NCBI GenBank assembly: GCA_019636845.1
Contig: JAHBWV010000001.1
Span: 2,852,001 to 2,916,000 of the forward strand
DNA length: 64,000 nucleotides
Source of the DNA: Phycisphaeraceae bacterium
Lineage (GTDB): Bacteria; Planctomycetota; Phycisphaerae; Phycisphaerales; UBA1924
Direction: 5' to 3'
The position numbers were made by a program, and so were the translations under genes. This document shows positions 9,391 through 18,168 of this stretch, in pieces. The first letter of the stretch is position 1; each line of letters opens with the position of its first letter. The notes below the pieces were generated by a model. That model made no database searches. It saw only the letters and a list, made by a program, of their open reading frames with translations, and was not told the DNA's origin.

Positions 9391-10155
9391 ATGTCCGGTC
9401 GACTTCGCGTCTGGGCGTCGGCGATGGCTGCGCCCCTGCTTCTTGGCTCTGCGGCTCACGCGGACCTGATCTATTCGAACAACTTCGAGAGCGGCACGCT
9501 CGGCACCGAGTGGTCTGCGAGCGCGAGGATCGACGCCACAAACACGACCTTCACGAAGTTCATGGGCCGGAAGACAAACGAGCCCGTCCGGCTTGCCCTC
9601 CGGATTCCGCCTGAGTTCAGAAGCACCAGCGGATCGAGCAGCGATGACAACGATGGCGGCGGCTCAGGTGGTGGTGGTGGCGGAGGCGGCGGTGGTGGCG
9701 GTGGTGGCGGTGGTGGCGGAGGCGGCGGTGCGACATACCGCATCTACACGCTCACATTCGACCTCTACACGATCGATTCCTGGGACGGCAACAACGGCCC
9801 GCATGGTCCCGATTCCTTCCGGGTCTATGTAAACGACGCACTCAGACTCAATGAGACGTTCGCGACCGGCGATGGACTTACCCAGTCGTTCCGCAAGGCG
9901 GATATCGGTCCTGTCCACCTCGGGTTCTCACCCTCCTGGAAGGACGCGATCTACCGGAACATCTCGATCGACTTCACGCTTCCGAGCGGCACACGCTGGA
10001 TGTGGTTCGACTTCGTGGGCGTGAACCTCCAGCCGATGCACGACGAATCCTGGGGCATCGACAACGTGCGCGTGACGACCACGCTCGTCCCGGCACCCGG
10101 ACCTCTCGCACTCGCCCTCGGCGGGCTCGTGATTGCCGGCCGTCGCCGCCGCTGA
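9391..10155 (+). CDS. Secreted polyglycine protein with PEP-CTERM-like sorting tail
   Basis: 254 residues. A signal peptide (~1-25, ending AAHA) precedes a mature chain starting DLIYSNNFESG. Residues ~89-113 are nearly pure glycine, with one run of 21 Gly. The remainder (YRIYTLTFDLYTIDSWDG, and DSWGIDNVRV-like ends) resembles carbohydrate-binding or lectin-like beta-sandwich folds often found in PEP-CTERM proteins. The C-terminus is VPAPGP, then a hydrophobic stretch, then GRRRR, a planctomycete version of the PEP-CTERM exosortase signal. It is probably exported and anchored or processed at the surface. Its function is unknown. Confidence 0.75.
   Translation: MSGRLRVWASAMAAPLLLGSAAHADLIYSNNFESGTLGTEWSASARIDATNTTFTKFMGRKTNEPVRLALRIPPEFRSTSGSSSDDNDGGGSGGGGGGGGGGGGGGGGGGGGGATYRIYTLTFDLYTIDSWDGNNGPHGPDSFRVYVNDALRLNETFATGDGLTQSFRKADIGPVHLGFSPSWKDAIYRNISIDFTLPSGTRWMWFDFVGVNLQPMHDESWGIDNVRVTTTLVPAPGPLALALGGLVIAGRRRR
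9655..9729 (+). repeat. GGN trinucleotide repeat encoding polyglycine
   Basis: 25 codons: three GGC, one TCA, then 21 consecutive GGN codons. They include three tandem copies of the 9-mer ggtggtggc (9691-9717). Because the unit is a multiple of three, slippage would change the length of the linker but not the frame. It lies wholly within the secreted protein gene. Confidence 0.9.
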
Positions 10156-10188
10156 CCTGACACTCCATCGACCCCTTGTCCCCGCGCC

Positions 10189-10217
10189 GGGAGCCCTCGC
10201 ATTGCGGGAGGGCTCCC
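10189..10217. terminator. Terminator-like hairpin between convergent genes
   Basis: A perfect 10-bp inverted repeat (gggagccctc / gagggctccc) with a 9-nt loop lies 34 nt after the stop of the secreted protein gene and 119 nt beyond the xylB stop. There is no clear T-tract on either side, so Rho-independent action is uncertain. Its position between convergent genes fits a bidirectional terminator. Confidence 0.6.
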
Positions 10218-10335
10218 GCGCGATCTTGCGCGTCACGAACGTTGCAAACCTCACAGAGCGTCGCGCTCCGCGACTCGAAGGCCTCCATCGCTGGTGCATC
10301 CACGTGGTGGATCGCATATTTCTCATGTGCGACGA

Positions 10336-11904
10336 TCAGGCCTGCGACTCGCGATCGATGTCTCCCAGCGACCTGAAGGTATCCTGCAATCCCGCGTGCA
10401 GCCCGGCGAACGCCTCCCGCGCCGGGCTGTATCTTTGCGCCCGCACAGGTTCGGGTTCGATGCGCTCGCTCTCATGCACGCAGACCGACGCCGCTGACGC
10501 CACATCGGGCCAGACACCGATACCAACACCGGCGAGCATCGCCGCGCCGAATGCGGGGCCTTGCTCGGTGTTGGTCGTTGCGACGGGCACGCCGTAGAGA
10601 TCGGCCTGTAACTCCCTCCAGAATCGCGAGCGAGCCCCCCCACCGCCGAGCCGGACCGATCGCACCTCAACTCCCGCACCTCTTACGATGTCGAGGATCT
10701 GGGCCATGGTCATGGTGATCCCCTCGATCACCGCTCGGATCAGGTGCGCCCGTGTGTGGCGAGCGGTAAGCCCGATCCACGCGCCCCGCGCGGCCGGGTC
10801 CGGATACGGACATCGCTCACCCGCGAGATGGGGCATGAAGAGCAATCCTCTCGCACACGGCTCGACACTCGACGCCTCGTCAATCAGTCTGTCGAATGGA
10901 ACACCCGGCGCGATCGTGTCGCGCGCCCACTGGAGCGAGCCCGCAGCGGAGAGCATGCAACCGGTGAGAGACCAACTGCCCGGCTGCGACTTCGTGCCGT
11001 CCGCGGCACACATGGTGTGCAGGCGCCCTGTCGAAGATCGTGTCTCACCCGCGTCGCGCCGCGGACGATCAGCGTGGGCATAGATCACGCCGCTGGTTCC
11101 GAGGGTTGCCAGAACCTGTCCCGTGCCGACGATACCCGCGCCTATCGCGCCGGCCTGATTGTCGCCCGAACCCGCGATCACGGGCGTGTCCGGATTGAGG
11201 CCGAGTTGCTCCGCCGCCCAGCGGGTGATCACGCCGATGACCTCGCCGGACTCGTGGAGCGAAGGAAGGATCTCGCGCTCGACTCCGAAGAGCCCGAGCA
11301 CGCGATCGCTCCACGCTCGGGCCTCAGGATCGAGCAGGAGCGTGCCGGAAGCATCGCCGACATCCGTCGCGCACACGCCCGTCAGCCGGAAACCGATGTA
11401 GTCCTTCGGCAGCATGAACGACGCGATGCGTGCTGCCAACTCGGGCTCGTGCTCCCGCACCCAGAGGAGCTTGGGGAGCGTGAACCCGGTGAGAGCCGCG
11501 TTACCGACAAGCTCGACCAGCGCGCGACGACCACCGACGACGGATTCGATGCGCTCGCACTGCGACGCTGTGCGCTGATCGTTCCAGAGCAGCGCGGGCC
11601 TGATCGTTGCCCCTTGCACGCCCCGGGATTCAACCGTCGCACGACTCAGCAGCACCGATCCGTGCATCTGTCCGCTGAGGCCGACGGCGCGGATATCGGA
11701 AGCTCGCAGCGAAGCCGCGGCGAGTGCCTGGGGCACCGCGAGTACAAGAGCCCCCCACCAGAGTTCCGGATCCTGCTCCGTCCAGCCGGAACACGGGCGT
11801 GAGACGGGATACTCCGACACGCCCTCTCCGAGAATCTCGCCCGACTCGGAGGCGATAACCACCTTGAGCGATGAGGTTCCGACATCGATTCCGAGAAGCG
11901 GCAT
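10336..11904 (-). CDS. xylB: Xylulokinase (FGGY family carbohydrate kinase)
   Basis: 522 residues from the ATG that overlaps the stop of the upstream gene by one base (TGATG); a longer reading frame extends upstream but has no support. It shows the FGGY pattern: GIDVGTSSLKVV at the phosphate-binding loop, GLSGQMHG typical of xylulokinases, GSGDNQAGAIG with the probable catalytic Asp, and LGGGGARS near the C-terminal ATP site. The expected reaction is D-xylulose to D-xylulose 5-phosphate. It is the last gene of an operon headed by an ECF sigma factor. No xylose isomerase or transporter is nearby, so the exact sugar is inferred. Confidence 0.88.
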   Translation of the reverse strand: MPLLGIDVGTSSLKVVIASESGEILGEGVSEYPVSRPCSGWTEQDPELWWGALVLAVPQALAAASLRASDIRAVGLSGQMHGSVLLSRATVESRGVQGATIRPALLWNDQRTASQCERIESVVGGRRALVELVGNAALTGFTLPKLLWVREHEPELAARIASFMLPKDYIGFRLTGVCATDVGDASGTLLLDPEARAWSDRVLGLFGVEREILPSLHESGEVIGVITRWAAEQLGLNPDTPVIAGSGDNQAGAIGAGIVGTGQVLATLGTSGVIYAHADRPRRDAGETRSSTGRLHTMCAADGTKSQPGSWSLTGCMLSAAGSLQWARDTIAPGVPFDRLIDEASSVEPCARGLLFMPHLAGERCPYPDPAARGAWIGLTARHTRAHLIRAVIEGITMTMAQILDIVRGAGVEVRSVRLGGGGARSRFWRELQADLYGVPVATTNTEQGPAFGAAMLAGVGIGVWPDVASAASVCVHESERIEPEPVRAQRYSPAREAFAGLHAGLQDTFRSLGDIDRESQA

Positions 11905-13574
11905 CAGCGCGAGTCTATGCGGGCGGGCGTCGGCTCGCGTTGCTCGGCTTCGGACAGGAACTCGATCGACGCCTGCCCGCGCATCAGCCCATCGGGGTGA
12001 ATCGTCCCCCGCCACTCGATCGCCCGCGTGAAACGGAAGGGTGCAAGCAGAGGCGTGAGCGCTCTCATCACAGGAGGGAGCGTGCGATAGAGAGCATCGG
12101 GACGGATCACGCCTGCTGTCACGAGGTGTGTGATCGCCGGGGCATCCGGCTCAGGGGCGAGCGAAGCCGCGACCGTGCGAAGCACCGAGCCGTCTGCGTT
12201 GGGCGTGCGGGCCGCGATCTGGGCCAGCCACCACGGGGATTCCGGCGCATCAGGAACGAAACACCACCGCGCGACAGGTGAGGCGCCGAACACCGGCGCG
12301 AGAATCGAGAGCGCCCGGGGCGAGAGATCGGACTCACGCACCGATCCGGGGAAGAGCCCTCGGAAGTCTTGCGCCTCGGCGGCGAGCGGCTCGACCCGCG
12401 AGAGGCGGTTGATCAGCGTCGCCATGCCCGCATCGAAACGGGCCGGCGCGTCCGGCGCGGGCACGAGCGCGGATCCGATGATGATCTCGGCCGCGCGATC
12501 GCCCGCGCCCGTCGGGCGCTCTCGAAAGGAGACCAAAGCGTTCCCGTCGAAGAGTGGCGCCACATCGGACATGAATCGATACAGGATGCGAGAGAAGCCC
12601 GAGCCAGAATCGCGGGCGTTCGAGACCGGTGCAGCAAACGCGAGGATCGCGTGCTCAGACGCAGCCCGAAACAACTGCTCAGGCACACCGACGCCGGGTG
12701 ATGTGTCGCCGAGGAACGCCGGATCGCACGCCACGGTCGCGACCCAGCCGATCGCGGGCTGCGGCGCGGGGGATGCCGCAAGGGCCAGGAGCGTGCGAGG
12801 CGCGTTGTTCTCCTGACCGGTGCGGGGCCGATACAGGATGAACGCATCGGTGGGCAAACCCCGCACTCGCGGGTGCTGTGTCCGGCTTGCAAGAGCGGCA
12901 CGACGGTCCGCAGAGATGGGCGAGCCCGCCGGCCTCTCGGAGAGAAGCGGCAGAGTCGCGTCGAAAAGGTCGGAGGCATGGGCGGGAGCGATGAGCAGCG
13001 CGGCATCCTGCGACTTGTCCCTCGCACCCTTCGGGGCTCGTGTCGCCATCAGGAAGCGACCATTCTCAAGCATGAGGACCGGCTGTCCGTTCGCGATACG
13101 CCTGGGAACGGGCTTGAGCCGCTCACGGATCAGCCGCTCAGTGCGCGGCTCAACATGCGTGAGCAACGCCCAGCCCGTCGGCTGCTGAGGCGTCTGCGTC
13201 GTGGCAACGAGCATGACCCGCCGGCCGGCGACCGCGCGTATCGCCTCATCCGGACGCATGCCCAGCGTCGTCGCCAGCTCGCTCCATGCGATCGCGGTGT
13301 CGGCGAAGAGACCGAGTTCCTGCAGGATCGCGATGGCGCCGCGACCACGAGGGGTCTGCGCGATCTCGGCGACACCGTCGATCACGATGACAATGTCCGC
13401 GGACTCTGGCGCCATCAACGCCGCGTCCTCGGGCGGCACCGGCGAACAGACGCCCCCCGCCATGGCCCGAGGAACCAGAGCAAAGCACATCGCGAGCATC
13501 GCCACGACAATGCACACGCGACACACCCGGAAATCTCTGGCTCGGAGCGACGTCATCGACATGCAACGCATCAC
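11904..13574 (-). CDS. Secreted protein of unknown function in ECF operon
   Basis: 556 residues. A hydrophobic N-terminal segment (VCIVVAMLAMCFALV, then AMAGG) looks like a signal peptide. The mature part starts near a stretch similar to SADIVIVIDGVAEIAQTPRG. It has no motif I recognise and no transmembrane segment after the signal. Its ATG overlaps the anti-sigma stop by 4 nt, and its stop overlaps the xylB start by 1 nt, so it is fixed in this operon. Several such long exported proteins with a signal peptide and no known domain occur in Phycisphaerae. It may be a periplasmic component of the sigma/anti-sigma system, but that is only suggested by context. Confidence 0.65.
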   Translation of the reverse strand: MMRCMSMTSLRARDFRVCRVCIVVAMLAMCFALVPRAMAGGVCSPVPPEDAALMAPESADIVIVIDGVAEIAQTPRGRGAIAILQELGLFADTAIAWSELATTLGMRPDEAIRAVAGRRVMLVATTQTPQQPTGWALLTHVEPRTERLIRERLKPVPRRIANGQPVLMLENGRFLMATRAPKGARDKSQDAALLIAPAHASDLFDATLPLLSERPAGSPISADRRAALASRTQHPRVRGLPTDAFILYRPRTGQENNAPRTLLALAASPAPQPAIGWVATVACDPAFLGDTSPGVGVPEQLFRAASEHAILAFAAPVSNARDSGSGFSRILYRFMSDVAPLFDGNALVSFRERPTGAGDRAAEIIIGSALVPAPDAPARFDAGMATLINRLSRVEPLAAEAQDFRGLFPGSVRESDLSPRALSILAPVFGASPVARWCFVPDAPESPWWLAQIAARTPNADGSVLRTVAASLAPEPDAPAITHLVTAGVIRPDALYRTLPPVMRALTPLLAPFRFTRAIEWRGTIHPDGLMRGQASIEFLSEAEQREPTPARIDSR

Positions 13575-14341
13575 GGCAGATCGCGGAGCGTGCTGGATCG
13601 AACGCTCGGCAGCTGCACGCGTGCGCGGAACGTCACCGGCGCGAGCGTCGCCCGGGGCGGCTCAAAGTCGGACGTGTCGCCGATATGCACGATCCGCCCA
13701 CCCACAAGGAGCAACGCGTGACGCGGCATGGAGTCGTCCTCGGACCGCGACGCACCATGAGGCAGCGTCCAGGTGACGACAGACTGAGACTCCGCATCGA
13801 GCGTGCGCGGCCCCCACATCGCTCGTTCCGCAGCCAGATCCGCGAGGACCTCACGATTGACGATACGGACTGGGGCCGTGAGGCGCGAAAGCCCGTCGGC
13901 GTCACGCTGGGCGGCACGGGCGATGTCGCGCACTGGGGTCGGTGGGCCTGCGAGTTCGACCACCTGGGGGGCGCGACGCTGCACAACCACCGCGCCGGCA
14001 ATCACACCGAAGAGCATCGCCGCGACCGCCAGTCGCCCGAAACGGATCAGGCGACGCTCCGCGGGGCGTACGAAGCCACGGACGGATTCCACACGGTCCA
14101 GGATGGACTCGCTGAGATCGGGCGTGCGCACGCCGCGCCGCAGGAGCGTGAGGAATCGATTGGTCTTGGCGACGTGCTCACAGGCCCTCGGGTCGGCGTC
14201 GAGCCGTCGGATGAAGCCGGTGCGATCCTCGCCGTCGAGTTCGCGATCAAAGAAGCGATCGACCAGTTCCTCGGGGATCGGACCCTCCGGCATCTCGGGG
14301 TGGAGCGGGTTGGAATCGTCGCTCGGAATCACGAAACCCAC
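13571..14341 (-). CDS. Putative anti-sigma factor, single-pass membrane protein
   Basis: 256 residues. The N-terminal ~60 residues (LVDRFFDRELDGEDRTGFIRR) resemble the short helical domain by which anti-sigma factors bind ECF sigmas. It lacks a clear HxxxCxxC zinc motif, so it is not a typical ZAS protein. A single transmembrane helix at ~102-120 is followed by an exported domain of about 135 residues. It overlaps the sigma gene by 13 nt, the arrangement expected of a cognate pair. It probably holds the sigma factor at the membrane until a signal releases it. Confidence 0.72.
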   Translation of the reverse strand: MGFVIPSDDSNPLHPEMPEGPIPEELVDRFFDRELDGEDRTGFIRRLDADPRACEHVAKTNRFLTLLRRGVRTPDLSESILDRVESVRGFVRPAERRLIRFGRLAVAAMLFGVIAGAVVVQRRAPQVVELAGPPTPVRDIARAAQRDADGLSRLTAPVRIVNREVLADLAAERAMWGPRTLDAESQSVVTWTLPHGASRSEDDSMPRHALLLVGGRIVHIGDTSDFEPPRATLAPVTFRARVQLPSVRSSTLRDLP

Positions 14342-14916
14342 ACCTCCGACACGGTCTGACGCCCTTGCTCTGTGCCCTCAAGAAGCTCACGCATACGCCG
14401 ACGCCCTCTGTGGAGGTGGCTCTTCACGGTGCCCTCGGGCATGCGAAGGTGCTGAGCGATGATGGAGATCGGCCAGTCCAACTGATGGAACAGCACGAGC
14501 ACCTCGCGCTGCTCTGGGGTGAGCTCAAGAAGCGCGACCTGCAGCGCGTCCTTCGCGTTGCTGTGGACCTCGTCATCGATCACAGACGCCTCGGGGCGCT
14601 GGCGCTCCGCATGGATCGCGCCGACGATCTCGGTGTCGTACGTCGGCTTGTGCTTCATGCACGCGTTCAGGTAAAGACGCCGCGCGATCGTGAACAGCCA
14701 CGTCGAGAACCGGAAGCGGCTGTCGAATCGGTCGAGATTGGCCAGCACGCGGACGAACGCCTCCTGCACAATGTCCTCGGCCACATCGGGCCGCCCCGAC
14801 ATCCGAAGCAGATAGGCGTACAACGCGGGCTGATGGGCCTTGATGAACACACCGGCAGCATCGCGGTCGCCGGCGGCGGCGAGCTGGATCAGACGCAGTT
14901 CCTCGGATCGTGTCAT
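14329..14916 (-). CDS. ECF RNA polymerase sigma factor (RpoE-like)
   Basis: 195 residues with the two ECF regions. Region 2 (~22-92) includes DVAEDIVQEAFVRVLANLDRFD and FSTWLFTIARRLYLNACMK. Region 4 (~130-180) includes ELTPEQREVLVLFHQLDWPI, IAQHLRMPEGTVKSHLHRGR. It directs RNA polymerase to a specific promoter set, probably including its own operon. It is the first gene of the four-gene sigma, anti-sigma, secreted protein, xylB operon. The 215 nt upstream should contain its promoter, but I cannot identify the -35 element. Confidence 0.92.
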   Translation of the reverse strand: MTRSEELRLIQLAAAGDRDAAGVFIKAHQPALYAYLLRMSGRPDVAEDIVQEAFVRVLANLDRFDSRFRFSTWLFTIARRLYLNACMKHKPTYDTEIVGAIHAERQRPEASVIDDEVHSNAKDALQVALLELTPEQREVLVLFHQLDWPISIIAQHLRMPEGTVKSHLHRGRRRMRELLEGTEQGRQTVSEVWVS

Positions 14917-15061
14917 GCGAGTGTCCTTCCGCGTAAGAGTCTACATGGTCATTCGGAGAATCGTTGCTCAAGGGTTCACGAAGTGACACACCATTGACAA
15001 TCCGATCAAATTCCTTACACGCATTTCCCTGAGCCACTCTATCCGCACAAGAAACGGAAGA

Positions 15062-15091
15062 GCCGATGGCGCAAGCACTTGCGCCATCGGC
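15062..15091 (-). terminator. Strong hairpin terminator
   Basis: A perfect 14-bp inverted repeat (gccgatggcgcaag / cttgcgccatcggc) with 2 bases at the centre lies 40 nt past the stop of the B12-binding-fold gene. Reading on the minus strand, the hairpin is followed by TTCCGTTTCTTG, a moderate T-rich tail. This fits a Rho-independent terminator for the minus-strand gene at 15132-15842. Confidence 0.75.
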
Positions 15092-15131
15092 CCGTGAGAG
15101 AGTGTGAGACGAGAGTGCCGCTTCCGATCGC

Positions 15132-15842
15132 TTACGCAGCGTCCCGCAGTTTCTTCTTCTGCCCGACTGTGCGCTGTTCGGGGATCGCCCGACGATCCGC
15201 ATCGTGGATGAGCGAGTCAACCAGATCGAGGGGATTCGACGCCCACAGGTCGGCACCGATCTCTTCAGCCAGGCCATCGGCGCGATTGAAGACTCCGCCG
15301 CCCACGACAAGTTGCGTCTTCCGAGCGGCCCCGATCTCGTCAAGGGCATCGATGACCGCGCGGATCTCCGGCAGGTCGCTCGGAGCACTCGCGAACATCA
15401 GCAGCACATCGGGCTGGTTGTTGTTGACGTACGACATCACCTCATCTGTGGGCACGCCGCCCCCGGCGAAGGTGATCTGGAACCCCGCGGCTTCCAGGAG
15501 ATCGACGGCCATCTGCGCACCAAGATCGTCCGCATCCGATGGGCCACTCAGCGCGAGGATTGTTCGCCCATTCCCATTTCCAACGAGCCGGAGCTTCTGA
15601 GAGGTCTGATCGGTGAGGACCCTGAGCAAGCGGGTCGCGAAGTGGTACGAGAGTTTCGTGAGCTGATCGTTGCGATGCAGACGCTCGATCATCTCATAGG
15701 TCGGCCAGAAGAGATCCGTGATCAGCGTCTGGGCGGTCGCTCCGCCCTTGCCCGCCTCTGCAACGATCGCACGCGCTGTGGGTCGATCGCCGCTGATGAG
15801 GCACTCGAAGAACCGTTCGATGAGAACTTCCTGATTGTTCAT
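15132..15842 (-). CDS. Cobalamin-binding-fold protein with altered B12 motif
   Basis: 236 residues from an ATG inside a longer frame. Residues ~5-85 are an all-helical domain like the cap that precedes B12-binding domains in methionine synthase and CarH-type regulators. Residues ~92-210 form a Rossmann-like B12-binding domain with TFAGGGVPTDE-like and LLMFASAP-like strands and a VVGGGVF glycine turn. The signature DxHxxG is at 103-108, but the histidine that normally binds cobalt is Asp105 (DADDLG). It may therefore bind B12 differently or not at all. It is monocistronic, with its own terminator and no enzyme partner, which suggests a sensory or regulatory role. Confidence 0.72.
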   Translation of the reverse strand: MNNQEVLIERFFECLISGDRPTARAIVAEAGKGGATAQTLITDLFWPTYEMIERLHRNDQLTKLSYHFATRLLRVLTDQTSQKLRLVGNGNGRTILALSGPSDADDLGAQMAVDLLEAAGFQITFAGGGVPTDEVMSYVNNNQPDVLLMFASAPSDLPEIRAVIDALDEIGAARKTQLVVGGGVFNRADGLAEEIGADLWASNPLDLVDSLIHDADRRAIPEQRTVGQKKKLRDAA

Positions 15843-16142
15843 GGCTCGTCTGCTCCGGCGCGCCCAGGACTCCCGCCCGGATGCACCCCAGTGGGTTTGG
15901 AGAGGTTCGGCCCGGTCCCCGGACACGGCGTGGCACGCAACACGCACACTGTCTATCGAGAGCTATGAGCGATTCCAACCAGTCGGCAGACACAACCGCA
16001 CGAGGCATGGCGAAGCTTGCGCGATCCGCAACGCGTCCGATAAACTACAAGACTCCGCGGTAGTTCTCGGGCCTTCCTACTTGCCGTTTGGGTAAGAAAC
16101 ACCTGTCCGGCAGACCTCGCCTGCGAAGTTCTTGCGCTGAAC
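15843..16142. other. Intergenic region, no gene recognised
   Basis: These 300 nt lie between the start of the B12-fold gene and the end of ubiE/menG, both on the minus strand. I find no supported coding region or tRNA. A weak 6-bp hairpin (aactac / gtagtt, 16043-16065) is too short to call. The region should include the promoter of the B12-fold gene. Confidence 0.5.
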
Positions 16143-16985
16143 TCACCCTCGCGAAGGGGCAGAACCCGGCACAATGCCCCGATAACAGACGGCAACGCCG
16201 AAAGTCAGAGGTGTGGCACCCACGTCCGAGAACCCCGCGGCTCGAATCCCATCGATCATCTCTTCGCGCCGCATGAATGTTCCGACCGATCGCGGCAGGT
16301 AGCGGTACGCGCCTGAGCGATCGCGGGAGATCAGCGTCGCGGTTCGAGGCATGACCTGATTGGTGTAGAAGTCGTTCAACGCGCGTACAAGGAAGTTCCG
16401 GGGGCGATCAAACTCAAGCACGATCAGCCGCCCACCCGGACGGAGCACCCTCCGAAACTCCGCCAGAGCAACGCCCGGTGACGCAACGTTTCGGATGCCG
16501 AACGCGATGGAAAGAACGTCGAAAGAGGCATCGGCAAAGGGCAGGGCCATCGCGTCCGCCTCCATGTACGTCACCTTCGCCGCCCCGGAGCCGATGCCGG
16601 CCTGCTTGGTACGCGCGATATCGAGCATCTCGGGGGTGAAGTCCCCCCCCACCACTCTCGATGCGGCGGTGCGAGCGAAGAGCGCGGTGAGATCCCCCGT
16701 CCCGCACGCCATGTCGAGCACATGATCACCCGCTTTGACGCCGGCAAGCCGTACCGCCCTGCGGCGCCAGGCCTGATCGATCCCGAAGGAGTGGAGCCGA
16801 TTGTTGAGGTCATACGAGCCGGCAATGGCCGCGAACATGCGCCGAACCCGCTCCGGCTTGTCCGCCCGAGCATGAGGGTCGATAAGTTCACGATCTCCCC
16901 ATGCCTCCACGCCTTGTTGCATCGCGGGGGCGGTCGGGCTGATACTGTTTTGTCCGAGCGCGTCTTCGCGTTTGGTCGCGGGCAT
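16143..16985 (-). CDS. ubiE: Demethylmenaquinone/ubiquinone C-methyltransferase
   Basis: 280 residues from an ATG in a longer frame; upstream residues look like non-coding sequence that overlaps the divergent gene. The UbiE/MenG family pattern is clear: FAAIAGSYDLNNRLHSFGID, SAM motif I VLDMACGTGDLTALF, GGDFTPEMLDIAR, DVLSIAFGIRNV and RVLRPGGRLIVLEF. It uses S-adenosylmethionine to methylate the ring of demethylmenaquinone (MenG) or the ubiquinone precursor. In planctomycetes menaquinone is expected, so menG is the likelier name. It is divergent from the M48 protease gene, with a 52-nt shared upstream region. Confidence 0.9.
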   Translation of the reverse strand: MPATKREDALGQNSISPTAPAMQQGVEAWGDRELIDPHARADKPERVRRMFAAIAGSYDLNNRLHSFGIDQAWRRRAVRLAGVKAGDHVLDMACGTGDLTALFARTAASRVVGGDFTPEMLDIARTKQAGIGSGAAKVTYMEADAMALPFADASFDVLSIAFGIRNVASPGVALAEFRRVLRPGGRLIVLEFDRPRNFLVRALNDFYTNQVMPRTATLISRDRSGAYRYLPRSVGTFMRREEMIDGIRAAGFSDVGATPLTFGVAVCYRGIVPGSAPSRG

Positions 16986-17037
16986 GTGTGCAGCATGGTA
17001 TGGCGACCCGTGCGGATTCCGTTTCCGGAGGGATTCG

Positions 17038-18111
17038 ATGGAACGTCTTGAGAAACGATCGAGTCGGACGCTTCGGGCAGCGATCTTCGGCACGCTCGTC
17101 TGGGCGGCCCTCGCGCTCGGCGCCTGCTCGGTGAACCCCACCACCGGCCGAAGCCAGTTCAACATGCTCTCGATGCAAGAAGAGATCGCGCTCGGTGAGA
17201 GTGCCAAGGCCTCCCTCACGGATGAGTACGGCGGCTCGATCAAAGACCCCCGGCTCAACGCCTATATGTCCGGGATCGGACGCGCCCTCGCGGCCCAGAC
17301 CGAGGGCGACTACCCCGATCTGCCCTGGGAGTTCACGCTCCTCGATTCAGACGTCATCAACGCCTTCGCCCTCCCCGGGGGCAAGGTTTTCATGTCGCGC
17401 GGGCTCGCGGAGAAGTTCACCACCGAGGCGGAACTCGCGGCGGTGCTCGGGCACGAGGTCGGGCATGTCACGGCTCGCCACTCCGGCCAACGCGTCAGTC
17501 AGAGCATGGTTGTCAGCGGGCTTGTGATCGGTGCAGGTGTCGCCGCGGGGCAGTCCGACAGCGATCTCGTCAAGATCGGCGTGCCGCTGCTGGTCGGCGC
17601 CGGAGGCGGTGGCTATCTCCTCAAGTTCAACCGGACGCAGGAACTCGAAGCCGACGCACTCGGCGTGCGCTACATGGTGAGGTGCGGGTACGACCCGCTC
17701 GGCGCACGCATGGTGCAAGAGGTGCTCGCCAGAGAGGGTGGGAAGGCAAGCCAGCCCGAGTTTCTCCTGACCCACCCCTATCCCGAATCGCGAATCGCTG
17801 CCATCAACAAGATGCTCGCCGGCGAGTACGCGTACACCCAGAACAATCCCGACTACGGGCTCTTTGCGGATCGGTACAGAACAGAGTTCCTTGAGCCGAT
17901 GGCGAAACTGAGGTCCGCTCGGACGCAGCAATCCGAGAGCGAGGCCCGGCTCGCGGCGTCGGCATTGAACCAGCGGCTCGTTGCGGGTGCGCGACTCGCG
18001 CCCAGGGCACAAGGTGGGCGACTGATGCTGACCCCTGACGCCCTGCATGACAGCGCGTCGTGGTGCGCCCATTGCGCGGGGAGGATGCCGGAGCCCGCTA
18101 TCGGCCCCTGA
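17038..18111 (+). CDS. M48 family metalloprotease lipoprotein
   Basis: 357 residues, ATG preceded by CGGAGG. The N-terminus ends in a lipobox (LALGAC, Cys30), so the protein is probably lipid-anchored. The zinc motif is HEVGH at residues 139-143, and the third ligand is a Glu in ELEADALG (~202-208). A hydrophobic glycine-rich stretch (~165-195) lies between them, as in BepA/LoiP-type proteases. The C-terminal ~80 residues lack a clear TPR. It is likely involved in quality control of envelope proteins. Mature activity should be outside the cytoplasmic membrane. Confidence 0.88.
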   Translation: MERLEKRSSRTLRAAIFGTLVWAALALGACSVNPTTGRSQFNMLSMQEEIALGESAKASLTDEYGGSIKDPRLNAYMSGIGRALAAQTEGDYPDLPWEFTLLDSDVINAFALPGGKVFMSRGLAEKFTTEAELAAVLGHEVGHVTARHSGQRVSQSMVVSGLVIGAGVAAGQSDSDLVKIGVPLLVGAGGGGYLLKFNRTQELEADALGVRYMVRCGYDPLGARMVQEVLAREGGKASQPEFLLTHPYPESRIAAINKMLAGEYAYTQNNPDYGLFADRYRTEFLEPMAKLRSARTQQSESEARLAASALNQRLVAGARLAPRAQGGRLMLTPDALHDSASWCAHCAGRMPEPAIGP

Positions 18112-18168
18112 GATTCGCCGTGTTCTGTCGAATCGCAGCTGGCCAATGACACACGTGCTTGTTGAGAT

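Noticed and set aside
9471..9743. A minus-strand frame encoding a long proline run
   Set aside because: It is simply the antisense of the GGN glycine repeat; no start signal or homology supports it.
16043..16065. A 6-bp hairpin in the intergenic region upstream of the B12-fold gene
   Set aside because: Too short and GC-poor to distinguish from chance; no T-tract.
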